From assembly GCA_023091735.1 (NCBI GenBank), contig JALKBU010000234.1, forward strand, positions 1-57,668: a stretch of DNA of 57,668 nucleotides. The letters are read 5' to 3'. Made by a program: the position numbers and the translations under genes. Of this stretch, positions 25,228 through 34,630 are shown in pieces. The first letter of the stretch is position 1; each line of letters begins with the position of its first letter. This DNA comes from Trichomonas tenax. Taxonomy: Eukaryota > Parabasalia > Trichomonadida > Trichomonadidae. Below the pieces are notes generated by a model. The model was not told the origin of the DNA. It saw only the letters and a list, made by a program, of their open reading frames with translations, and did not search any database.

Positions 25228-27339
25228 ATGTTCACCATTATAATTTTCTAATCCATCATAATAAATTTTCTTACCGATAGAAATGTGATAAATACAATAA
25301 CAGTTAGGTAATTCATCGAAATCCTTATGAAATTGCCCCATATCTGAACCAATAAGTTCTCTGTTATGTAATTTCTTAAATTCTTCAGCCAATGTATTAA
25401 TTAAATTATCTTGGATATGAATACTAACTGTATCTTAATAATAAAGTGGTATGTTAAGATCTTCAGCTAAACACTTTACTTCATTCATTATACGTTTTGA
25501 CATCAATAAAACACTTACGCCAAATACTGGATTATTAAATTGCGTATCTAATACTTTATTTAATTTAAAGAATGTAATATCAGAATTTTCTATTTTATAT
25601 GTTTCTTCAACTTGATGCCAATGTGAATATAAATAATAATCTGCTTTATCATTTGTTACATAGGCATTTCTTGTTTTAATGGATTTCTGAATAGATTTAC
25701 CGTAACTAGCATTCATAATAAGTTTCAGAACTTCTTGTGTGGGATTTTTTTCTTTTTTATATTGTCTACGCAAATCATAAACTTTACGAATAACATTACG
25801 AATTCTATGTGTTCTATTACCTAACCAATAAATTCCACCAATTATTTTATATGAAATTTCTTGATATTTGACTAAATCTTGTAACGTAATTAGATCCACA
25901 CGCATATTACAACATTCGTTCACATTATGATTCCATACGGTCATGGTCACACCGTGCCCATTCAATCCCATTTTATCCTTTGGTCCAATGGAATTAGACT
26001 GCGTTATGCGCTTAACTATTAATGGGAAATGTCTGGATTTATTTACTGAACAAATTTCGATATCCACAACAAAATAACTAATGTAATTATTATCTGTAGG
26101 AATTGTTTGATTTTCTTCAAAACAATGTTTAAGCAAATAATGTGGGGAATTCTTATCATAAATTTTATCATCGATATAATTACTGGGAATTATTTGTGGT
26201 TTACCTTCAACTTCAAATAATCTAGCCATAGCAGATGGATATAAACTACACGCATCAAAAATCGTTAAGTTTATCTTTGATTTTATATCTGAAATTATCT
26301 CTAGTCATACATCTACCGCCATAAATAGCACCCATTATGTAATCTTTAATATTTCCGGAAATTTCATACAAATTGCCATTTGGATAAAATACTTCACGAT
26401 TTAAAAATTTATTTGATAATGATGATGCTGTTGTTATATTAAATATATCTATATTAATTAATTCGGATAAACATACCTGATGAAATGCGTTAAAACCTAT
26501 ACGCAAAACATTTACATCTTGTGTACAGTAAAATTCATATTTGTTGGTTTAGATATTTTTTCATGTTTTGTAAAATAAATCTCATCAAAAAATTCCAAAT
26601 ATATTTATGTACCATCATCTGAAGCATTTCCTGGTAATTCTTCTAATTTATATACGTAATTACCATTTAATAAATTTTCAAATCTTTCCTTAAATGATGC
26701 GTTATCTATTGGTTGTGATTTTTCTAACCCATTAACCTTATAATGTATTAAAATATGTGTATCTAAAGACTGCGATGAAATATGTTTATGATAAAATTCT
26801 TTAAGTTTTTCACCAACTAATGGTAAATCATCAGTTTTGAATTGTGATAAATCCAATTTATATCCAAATGGATTATTATCAAGATTTTCGAATATTTTAT
26901 TAACTTTAGATTTTCGAATATTTACCGGAACAATTTTCTCGAGATTTTCATGAGAAATTTTCTCTAACTGATTAATATAATTAACATCATTAGAAATATC
27001 TGGTGGATTCATATCGTTTAGATATTCCTCAGTAAATTTTTTGATTTTTAATTTCATTATTAATTTCTGTTTCAAATTTCGTAATTTTTTCATTATCAAT
27101 ATCATAATATTCTTCATTAATAGTTCTTTCTGTATAAAATTCACGTTTTTGTTTATTTAATCTATTATGAAATTCTTTAACAGTAGTATAATCAAAAATA
27201 TCACCAGTATATCCGAGATTTTTTAACAGTTTCTTATATTGGGAAAAATTATAATTAAAATTATTTTTAGGATGTTTTTCAACGTGATAAGTATTTAAAA
27301 CTTTAATAATTTGTTCGTGAGTGATTCCGGATATTATTT
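25192..27339 (-). pseudogene. Broken protein-primed DNA polymerase B of a Maverick
   Basis: Five pieces read right to left. N-terminal parts (27339-27035 and 27144-26605) are in different frames. An in-frame TAA (about 26605) ends the second piece. The exonuclease region continues in a third frame with YEFYCTQDVNVL and a GFNAFHQ motif at about 26545-26480. A one-base shift at about 26255 separates this from the palm piece, which starts with the intact motif A (SLYPS after an Asp). It also has the motif B-like KLIMNASYGKS. In motif C, a TAA (25435-25437) falls between the second Tyr and the Asp, and the second catalytic Asp is now Val. The 3' end is cut at about 25200 at the junction with the integrase, so the thumb is lost. 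It cannot make an active polymerase. Confidence 0.85.
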
Positions 27340-27576
27340 AATAAAAATAAAAAAATATAAATTTTTATAAAAATACCCCAAATTTTCCAAATTAATTTTG
27401 ACATGTAAAAACTTACACATATTTTTATTTGACAAAATTTTAAGGTTATTTTGGTCAGGTGTGCCTAGAAAAATGATCAGCACAAGGTCCTGAATCGATT
27501 TTGGTTATGTATTACGAGAAAAATGATTTATCTATAATATTTTTAATCACAAATTTCTCGTCAACATAAGAAAATG

Positions 27577-28200
27577 TCATTCTTGTTGCAATTCATCAAG
27601 TTCCTTACTGAGTTCCTCGAACTGTTCGTCTAAGGCCTTCTTCTGCTTCTCAAGTTTCTTGATAAGAACCTTCAAGTTCTGATTCTTATAGATTAACTGA
27701 TAACGCGGCATTTTGTACAATTCTTCCTTGCTAATTTCCCAACGTTCGGATGTTTCATTTGACTTACGCACATTTTCGCTATTTTCGAGGAAGTTCTTGA
27801 ATTTCTTTTTGATCATTCTTTGATAATGTTCTTCAGCCTTTTCCTGGCAAGTAATATTAATTTCGTCTTCGTTCAAACCCAAGTTCTGGATCTGTACAGA
27901 CAAACGGTCGGCTTCAATCGACACTTTAGAGGCCGTAGAGCGCCTAGAGATTTTTGATGCTTTTGAAGCTGATGATGCAACAGATTTGTTATCGTATTGC
28001 TTGGCCGGTGGTGGAGCTGGTTGGTCAAACTCTACTTTTTTCTTTTTCTTTCCTTGCTGAATTTCAAGAACATCCTCAGAAAGGTCTATTTTTGCTCCTT
28101 TTTCCTCTAATCTTTTATAATCGACCTGGACATTTTTTGTCGTCAATATTCCGTCCTCGGTTTCGATAATCGATTCGTTTTCGTCTGAAGAAGAAAACAT
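27577..28200 (-). CDS. Coiled-coil protein (207 aa), unknown function
   Basis: The start is at ATG 28200; a longer reading begins at a GTG. The N-terminal half is Ser/Lys-rich and likely disordered, with an acidic start and a Pro-rich PAPPPAK. Residues about 85-205 form a helical rod ending in a heptad repeat (LIKKLEKQKKALDEQFEELS). No transmembrane segment or targeting signal. Such proteins are common in the trichomonad cytoskeleton, but I do not recognise an orthologue. Upstream on the coding strand, GTGACAAAAATCAATATG places AAAAGTGACAAA just before the ATG, the same word as at 34417. Confidence 0.65.
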   Translation of the reverse strand: MFSSSDENESIIETEDGILTTKNVQVDYKRLEEKGAKIDLSEDVLEIQQGKKKKKVEFDQPAPPPAKQYDNKSVASSASKASKISRRSTASKVSIEADRLSVQIQNLGLNEDEINITCQEKAEEHYQRMIKKKFKNFLENSENVRKSNETSERWEISKEELYKMPRYQLIYKNQNLKVLIKKLEKQKKALDEQFEELSKELDELQQE

Positions 28201-28860
28201 ATTGATTTTTGTCACTTTTAATCATTCTTTACACATTGACATTTTGACTTTTACAATGGAATTTACATGACCAATGTTTTCTTTCATCATTGCATGGTTT
28301 GTGCAATCATGTTTTAACTATGACGCTAACATATTTGATATATACATAATATGTTGAATCTTTCTATTAATTTTCTTTTCTATCACTTCAAATTTTGAAA
28401 TGTTATTTAATTCCTTGATAAATAGATTTAGATAGAGTTAGCATATATTGCCATCTTAAAATTGCATTTGATTTATAGATTGATAATTGAATAACACACC
28501 TTGAGAATTAAATTCTAATTGATTTGACTTCAACTTTTGATTTTAAGTGTGCTATCTAAATGTTTAACAATTAACACATTATTTGAATGAGTGCTGTCTC
28601 TTCCAAAAACAATGAAGTCAAATGAATTGAATGAATATCAAATTCAAAATTAAATCTCTTCTCTTTACTTTATCATGTGTTTAAATCACTCTAAAAGTTC
28701 ATGTTTTGCAATTTTACAATGTGTTTGTGCTATAACATAAAGAAAATAATAACCAAAATATATTTCATATTGCAATTTTATGTTTCTGAACGAAAAATCT
28801 AGGACAAAATTATCAAGCATTTAATAGATAGCATAGTTGTTAAATAAAATAGTCATTTTT
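28201..28860. other. Divergent intergenic region, 660 bp
   Basis: Between the divergent starts of the coiled-coil gene (minus) and the EGF/IPT gene (plus). AGTCATTTTTATG immediately precedes the plus-strand ATG, a good match to the trichomonad initiator TCA-Py-T/A. The rest is AT-rich spacer without an ORF or RNA gene that I can support. Confidence 0.5.
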
Positions 28861-29571
28861 ATGTTTGTTTTTATTCTCGCTATTGAAAAGAAAGTTGTTG
28901 GTGATGGAAACTTAGTTCCAAACCGAAAACTTCCACATTTATACCATCATCCAGAATTCGATGAATGCGAAGGAATAAATACAATCCGTGTTGGAGAAAA
29001 ATGCAAATGTATGGATGGCTTTCCATTTGGAGACCCGTACAAGAAGGGATGCTTCAAATGTACCGATCAATGCCATGCCGAAGCAAAATGCGTTTATCCA
29101 GGAAAATGCGAATGTAATCCAGGATTTTTCGGAAATGGAGTCTCACAATGCAGTGTTCCTGTACCAACACTTAACGGAGCAAACTCTTCTTCCATTTTTA
29201 CGGTCGGAGGACAAAACGTTACCATAAATACAAATCCGATTTCGAATTTCATCCCTGCAAAAGCATACTGCCACTTCGATACAATCAACATTGAAGCGCA
29301 GTTTGTAAATTCAACAGTAATTCGCTGCCTTTCTCCACCTTTACCAGCTGGATTTTATAAAGTTAGCGTTTCATACGATAACACAACGTGGTCAGATGAA
29401 ACTATCCTCGTAGAGTGCTCTCACGATGGCTTAACATTATCAATTAATTGGATTACTTGGGTTTTCATTTTCATCGTTAGTGCTGTTCTATTTGGTGTGT
29501 ATAAGTTTTACGTGAAACCAAAACCAAAGAGCTATGAAGAAATGGCTGAAGTTCCACTTGCTGTAAGATAA
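28861..29571 (+). CDS. Surface protein with EGF-like and IPT/TIG domains (236 aa)
   Basis: Start placed at ATG 28861, right after the initiator-like AGTCATTTTT; the upstream extension needs TTG. Residues 1-8 are a very short hydrophobic leader. Residues about 64-97 form an EGF-like module rich in Cys (CFKCTDQCHAEAKC and CECNPGFFGNG), and about 104-187 an IPT/TIG-type Ig fold (CHFD ... VIRCLSPPLPAGFYKVSVSY), a combination known in adhesion receptors. A transmembrane helix follows at 198-217, then a 19-residue tail. It is a probable plasma-membrane protein. The leader is unusually short, so the start or an upstream exon is the least certain point. Confidence 0.7.
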   Translation: MFVFILAIEKKVVGDGNLVPNRKLPHLYHHPEFDECEGINTIRVGEKCKCMDGFPFGDPYKKGCFKCTDQCHAEAKCVYPGKCECNPGFFGNGVSQCSVPVPTLNGANSSSIFTVGGQNVTINTNPISNFIPAKAYCHFDTINIEAQFVNSTVIRCLSPPLPAGFYKVSVSYDNTTWSDETILVECSHDGLTLSINWITWVFIFIVSAVLFGVYKFYVKPKPKSYEEMAEVPLAVR

Positions 29572-30238
29572 TTGTTATATTATTTTATTATTGAGCGAAT
29601 ATTTTCTATTACAATCACGAGTATAACTTGGCGAAAAGTTTTTAAAATAGTAAATGCATTGTTAGATGATAATATCAAAAATCTTTATTTCCACGAATTT
29701 TTTTTATATTTCAACAAGTATTATAAATTGACTTATACACAAGTGCACCAGTATAAAAATACATTGCTGGGTTGATATAATAAAAAATAATATTCATATT
29801 AATCAATTATGCTTTATTTCTATTTCAACTTTAAATATAAATAAAAAGCATGAATTTATGATAGTTCTATCAATTCTAGGCATGACATTGACATTTTTTC
29901 TATGAAAAAATATATATTTATAAACTAGCATTAGTATCATAGGAACAAATAGATATCATGCTTTTAAGATAAATCTGTCAACCCTAGATCATTTTATAAT
30001 GAATTTATTGACAGATAAGATTTTTTGTTATATTGGCTTAGCATCATAAATACAAATAGCACTCATGTTTTAAAAATACCTGTAGAATTTACAATCAGAT
30101 ATATTGATATTTGTAAAAAAATATTTTTTTTAACAAAGTAAATAATTGCTTATTTATAATCCAAAAGCTATAGGCAAATGAGACATTATAAAAAGAAGGA
30201 AATAGGAAGGAAAAACAATTATTGTCCGTTATTTTGCC
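29572..30238. other. Intergenic region, 667 bp
   Basis: Follows the EGF/IPT gene and precedes the coiled-coil gene at 30239. It is AT-rich. A short ORF at 29572 has no recognisable content. Two weakly similar stretches, near 29925-29965 and 30035-30070 (both contain TAGCAT...ATCATA..ACAAATAG), suggest an old small duplication. No RNA gene is visible. Confidence 0.4.
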
Positions 30239-31513
30239 ATGAAAGCGGACAGAATGAGCAAGTCTGCCGAATTTCACTGGCGAGGCGGTGACGTGCTCAA
30301 GGAGAAGGAGTACATCGATGCGGAGTACAAAAAAACTCTTGCTGAGTTTCGAAAATTCGTGATGATCAAGCAACAACTCGAAAAAGAGCTCGAAGCAGCG
30401 ACAGCTGACCTCGAAGAGAAGCAGGGATACAGCGATGCCCTGCAGTCGTTTATGAATGGTACTGAACAAAGCGGAAAAGAATACGAATTAAAACAAAAAT
30501 TAGATCAAATTCATAACGAGATTCAGCAAAAGAGCCAAGATCTCGCTGAAATGTCTGAGTGCCAGAATCCTGCGGCTGTTGCTGCACTTTCCAAGGAAAA
30601 TGGAACGTTATTAGTTGAAGGACAAAGAAACGTTAAATTAATTGCGAATTCTGATGCTCAAACAGACACAATTATCAGGCAACTCGTTGCTTGCACCATT
30701 TCTGACCCATATCAATATGCTTGTCAATTAGAAACGTCGATGATGCGTGAAAATCGCCATAAAGCAGTTCTTCGTCAGTTAGTTTCAAGTCTCAAGGGTT
30801 CATACGACATGACACAGAAAGTTATGCCATCAAAGACTGATTATTCTCAAAAATTACGTGAATATCTTACTGACGCTATCAATCTCAAATCAGCGATGAA
30901 AGATGCTCAATTCAACTACAGATATGATGTCGAGGACCACAACATGCATACCAAAGCACTTATTTCTCAAGTAGAAGAGCTCAACACGCGTTTAGATGAT
31001 CTCAAGCTTCCAGACTACAAAATCGACATCGAAGAGCTCAACAAGCAGTTCCCTCCGAAGAAGCCAACAGAGGCATCAAAGGAGGAAGTCGAGCAGAGAA
31101 GAAAGGACAAACAAGAAAGACTCGACACCCTTCTACAGGAAGATAAGAGGCGTCAACAAGAGGCAGAAAACAACGCTCGCAGAGAGAAGAGAGAAGCAGA
31201 CAGAAAGAGAAGAGAGGAGCTCAAACAAGCCGAAGAGAAGAGAGAAGAGGAGAGAAGAAAGGATCTCGAAAAGTATCAGCAGAGGAAGAGAGCAGAAGAG
31301 GAGCGCCAGAGAAAGCTGAAACTAAGCGGACCATTCGGACAGAAGAAGAAACCGGCAACAACAGAAACAAAGGTATCAAAGCCACTCAAACCATCAGAAG
31401 CCATCAAAGAGAAAGTAGAAGAAATGAACGATGCTGACGATGATATGGAGCCAGAGAATGAAAACAACGATGATGGCGGTGTTGAGATCGGATCTGATTC
31501 CGACCAAGAGTAA
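30239..31513 (+). CDS. Long coiled-coil protein with Arg/Glu rod and acidic tail (424 aa)
   Basis: ATG at 30239. Two coiled-coil stretches (about 20-110 and 225-260) flank a helical middle. Residues about 270-360 are an uninterrupted charged rod of alternating Arg/Lys and Glu (REKREADRKRREELKQ), a single alpha-helix-like segment, then a Lys/Pro hinge and an extremely acidic tail (about 395-424). No enzymatic motif is seen. The organisation suggests a cytoskeletal or axonemal filament or microtubule-linked protein; the identity is not known to me. Third codon positions are GC-rich compared with its neighbours. Confidence 0.6.
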   Translation: MKADRMSKSAEFHWRGGDVLKEKEYIDAEYKKTLAEFRKFVMIKQQLEKELEAATADLEEKQGYSDALQSFMNGTEQSGKEYELKQKLDQIHNEIQQKSQDLAEMSECQNPAAVAALSKENGTLLVEGQRNVKLIANSDAQTDTIIRQLVACTISDPYQYACQLETSMMRENRHKAVLRQLVSSLKGSYDMTQKVMPSKTDYSQKLREYLTDAINLKSAMKDAQFNYRYDVEDHNMHTKALISQVEELNTRLDDLKLPDYKIDIEELNKQFPPKKPTEASKEEVEQRRKDKQERLDTLLQEDKRRQQEAENNARREKREADRKRREELKQAEEKREEERRKDLEKYQQRKRAEEERQRKLKLSGPFGQKKKPATTETKVSKPLKPSEAIKEKVEEMNDADDDMEPENENNDDGGVEIGSDSDQE

Positions 31514-31865
31514 TTTTATTTATTAGTTTATTATTTTCTATTCAAAATAAATATGTTTTTCCTTCTTTATCAATACCACTATCAAATATTTATTTTGCAA
31601 AATCTTTTTTTCTATATGACAACTAAAATTATATGATAACAACATAGTGGATACATCTATCTATATTATACTAATAAATCAGACTTTGTGTATAATCACA
31701 ATTGTTGCAAATCGAGTTGAAATTTTGCTTGAATTTTTTATATTAATTTATGATTGAGTTTATTCATTAAGTAAAGATAGACATATAATAAAATAAGCTA
31801 AATCGCTTAGTATTTTAATTCACACAAAGTTAAATTGATGTTAAAAAACAGTCTTCAATCAAAGC
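31514..31865. other. Convergent intergenic region, 352 bp
   Basis: Between the 3' ends of the coiled-coil gene and the transporter gene. AT-rich, with no ORF, RNA gene or repeat that I can support. Confidence 0.4.
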
Positions 31866-32840
31866 TTACTTGGACTCATTATTTTCTTGTTTCTCGGATA
31901 ATAATCTCATTTGCTCCTCTAAAGGTGGCGGCGGCGGTTTGTTTGTTTGCTGGAAGTATGAATACATGATAATGCCAACCATTGATATCGAAATGCCAAG
32001 CAATGTCTTATAAAACTTCGCCGAATCCTGCTGCTTTTCAGGTGGGAATAAAACGATACCGAAAATCAAAATGAGGATTGTTTTGAGGTGACCAACGACT
32101 TGGTACGTGATCGGCGATGTTTTGCCAACGAGCGCGAAGAAAGAAACATTGACACCAACAGCGAGCATGCAACTGGCGACAATTGCAATGATTTCATTTA
32201 AAACGAATTTGTGTTTGAGAATTGAGTTTTCACCGAAAAATTCCGATGCTAATGATGAAATAACGCATAAAACGAACTGTGGGAATGCAGTAGCGTGCTG
32301 GCAAGCAGGGCCAGAGATGTTGAACGTTTTCTGTTCGAGATTACTCATTGCCTGGAAACCTGTTGTTGCAACAATAGCAAAACCAGTAAAAATTGTTCCT
32401 TTGAGGTTAGCTTCGACATCGTTAACTGAGTAAAGATATACTCCTACAAGTAAAATCGTTAATGATAACAAAACGTTTAATGGTGTTGTCTTTTTGAGGT
32501 GGAAATAGTTGAAAACGACTAAAGATGGAATGGTGCACATCTTGGACAACTGATAAAAGCCAATGGAGTTTTTTTCGAGGTTTATATTCATAAAAACAAC
32601 CGAACCAACGCCCCACAAGGCCAATATCCATCTCCTTATAATAGGGAAGTCCTTAGCACTTTCTATTACGTTCAGTTTTCGCATAATCGTCAACACAATA
32701 TAAGTAAACAAGAAATGAATCGAAGTGAGAGTTCCCATATAAGTGAAATGCCAGTTCCTGGTGATGCTCTTGTTGACAGTGATGATCGCTGTGGAGAAGA
32801 CAATACTCGAAATTAACCAAATTAAAACACTTAACTCCAT
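31866..32840 (-). CDS. DMT-family sugar-phosphate/nucleotide-sugar transporter, SLC35E3-like
   Basis: Start at ATG 32840; upstream in-frame extension needs GTG. The 324-residue protein has about ten hydrophobic helices, the fold of triose-phosphate and nucleotide-sugar transporters. NINLEKNSIGFYQLSKM (about 84-100) and GKTSPITYQVVGHLKTILIL (about 238-257) match conserved segments of the SLC35E/TPT group, with the Lys-Thr signature in the second. The tail is cytosolic, Pro-rich and acidic (NKPPPPPLEEQMRLLSEKQENNESK in outline). Golgi or ER membrane is likely; substrate not known. Upstream is a TTGACAAAAACAACAAAAATG start and TTTGACA (32934-32940) further out. Confidence 0.75.
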   Translation of the reverse strand: MELSVLIWLISSIVFSTAIITVNKSITRNWHFTYMGTLTSIHFLFTYIVLTIMRKLNVIESAKDFPIIRRWILALWGVGSVVFMNINLEKNSIGFYQLSKMCTIPSLVVFNYFHLKKTTPLNVLLSLTILLVGVYLYSVNDVEANLKGTIFTGFAIVATTGFQAMSNLEQKTFNISGPACQHATAFPQFVLCVISSLASEFFGENSILKHKFVLNEIIAIVASCMLAVGVNVSFFALVGKTSPITYQVVGHLKTILILIFGIVLFPPEKQQDSAKFYKTLLGISISMVGIIMYSYFQQTNKPPPPPLEEQMRLLSEKQENNESK

Positions 32841-33271
32841 TTTTGTTGTTTTTGTCAAGTAAATGATAATATTTTGCAATTTCTTCTCAATTTTGAAAGC
32901 GTGATCATTTTTTGTCACGTAAACACGTTATTGTTTGACAATTTTTTTTTCCTTTTTATAATTTCCCCAAATCCTCTATAATTCAGAATCACCATAGTGT
33001 ACATATTTTATGTCTAATGAAAATATTTTTTTTATTCATGTTTGAACAAACAGAACTATTGGACATATATACTCTTAAGTTTCTGGAGGCATTTGTATTG
33101 TTAATGCATTCCTAATAAGATTCAACATTCAAATTTTTCTCAAAATAATTCCAAGCGAATAATATATTACCTGAATGATGCTACTGATCTATGCATTTGA
33201 TGTTGAGATTTTGAGAGGAGTTTCTTTTACTTAAAAAACAAATTAGATATTTCGATAAACAAATAGTGTGA
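32841..33271. other. Intergenic region, 431 bp
   Basis: Between the start of the transporter (minus) and the 3' end of the PLD-like gene (minus), so it holds the transporter promoter. TTTGACA at 32934-32940 (reverse complement of TGTCAAA) is the notable motif. No ORF or RNA gene. Confidence 0.45.
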
Positions 33272-34417
33272 TTATATAACGATAGTGTCGTTGAAGTGAT
33301 AGTCCGTTGAGTTGTTCCAAATCTTATTGAATTGACCTTTGAGACTTGCCAATAAATTGGATGAATTTGATGAGAAGTGGAATCCGATTGAGTCAGTAAC
33401 ATATTTTCCTTTGAGGCAGTGAGAGAATATGAATACACGATTCTTAATAAACAAATAATTAGGACCATGATATTCACGCGTATAGAGTCTAATCTTAGAT
33501 AAATTGAACGCTGCAGTTGCATCCAAATAGTTCTTTGATGTAACATCCCTCGGATAAGGAAGTAAATATGTTATATTATATCTTCCTGAAATTAATATTG
33601 TCTTGAAAATTGTGTAAAATGAAAGGGCATTAACCCATTGATCCTCCTCTAATGATGGAATTGAGTCAAGCATAATATACGCGTTATCTGTTGCTCCATA
33701 CATAATATTTGGAATAATAAGGTCTGTACTAAATCTTCCGACCTCTCCACCGAGTGGCGAATTGTGGAAGAAATAGAGGCTTTCATTTGTTCCATCGATT
33801 TTAAGTGGCATTGTTAACGAAGTTTTCGCCATTTCTGCAAGAGTGCGAATAGACTTGAGTTTTCCGTTTATTGCATTCCATTGGTAATTGAAGAAGCTGA
33901 TTACATCGTCTAAAGCAGTTTGGCAATTATAAATTTCGAGATAAGTGTGAATGGAAGGAATTGAAGAATGATTTGTAAAAATTGGAGAATATAGTAATAC
34001 TTCCTCATCAAAAACTGCCATGTCGATGAGTAAATCAGCTTTTTCAACTAATGTGATGTTTGAAATGCCTAAACGTATTAAATTTTGATGTGTTTCTTTG
34101 TCGGATACCATGATTGAGATATAAGCACCGTTGTTCTTTGCTTTTTGAAGATTTTCAGAGTAAGAATTAAGAACTTCGAAGCTAGATTTACATGGAGCTG
34201 TGATTATTACTCTGGATTTTGAATTGTTGAGACTTCTGCGAATTCTCATTTCGAAATTACTCCAATTTCGGGAAGATATAAAAATTGGACGGCGTTTGCA
34301 TGAAGATGTGAATTCTTTCGCTGTCTCAGAATAAGAAGCGTACATTGCTATCGCTGTGACAATGAAAGTGATTAAAATGCCAACAATATTAATGTCTAAA
34401 TAATAACACTTACCCAT
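33272..34417 (-). CDS. Phospholipase-D-like (PLD3/PLD4 type) membrane protein with ruined HKD motifs
   Basis: ATG at 34417 (the longer frame starts with TTG), 381 residues. A signal anchor (about 9-28) gives type II topology. The fold of PLD3-like proteins is suggested by an N-terminal helical pair (NWSNFEMRIRRSLNNSKSRV), by the strand VIITAPCKSSFEVL, and by the ends of both repeat halves. But the first catalytic motif region (about 131-145, IDMAVFDEEVLLY) has neither His nor Lys, and the second (about 320-335, HGPNYLFIKNRVFIF) keeps a His but not the HxK-D spacing. Thus it is a probable pseudoenzyme or a new relative. AAAAGTGACAAAATG sets the start. Confidence 0.6.
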   Translation of the reverse strand: MGKCYYLDINIVGILITFIVTAIAMYASYSETAKEFTSSCKRRPIFISSRNWSNFEMRIRRSLNNSKSRVIITAPCKSSFEVLNSYSENLQKAKNNGAYISIMVSDKETHQNLIRLGISNITLVEKADLLIDMAVFDEEVLLYSPIFTNHSSIPSIHTYLEIYNCQTALDDVISFFNYQWNAINGKLKSIRTLAEMAKTSLTMPLKIDGTNESLYFFHNSPLGGEVGRFSTDLIIPNIMYGATDNAYIMLDSIPSLEEDQWVNALSFYTIFKTILISGRYNITYLLPYPRDVTSKNYLDATAAFNLSKIRLYTREYHGPNYLFIKNRVFIFSHCLKGKYVTDSIGFHFSSNSSNLLASLKGQFNKIWNNSTDYHFNDTIVI

Positions 34418-34630
34418 TTTGTCACTTTTATTTTTATTTGTCAAAAATATTTTTACATGGCATTTTAATCTAAATCTTCATTTTCTAATATTATAACAAC
34501 ACTTATAAGCCATATATTTCTCAAAATATACCCTAATTAACACATCTACTAATATATTTCTCATATATAATGAAAATAGCATATTCAATAATTTCATCTA
34601 AATAAATGTATTTCTGAACATCAAAGAAAT

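Larger units (their letters stand above)
23264..27339. mobile_element. Internally deleted Maverick/Polinton remnant
   Basis: It carries an integrase (plus) and a protein-primed DNA polymerase B (minus) tail to tail, plus three short ORFs at the left. Both large genes are cut at their 3' ends at about 25190-25215, so the DNA between them in the parent element, which would include capsid and packaging genes, is missing. Terminal repeats were not identified; limits are those of the outermost element ORFs (real ends may lie within about 23.2 and 27.5 kb). AT content and ORF packing match the left segment. Confidence 0.75.

Noticed and set aside
1..27339. A single Maverick broken into two parts by rearrangement (1-4.2 kb plus 23.3-27.3 kb)
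   Set aside because: The parts are 19 kb apart with intact host genes between, and the state of decay differs, so two separate insertions are more likely; common origin could not be tested without terminal repeats.
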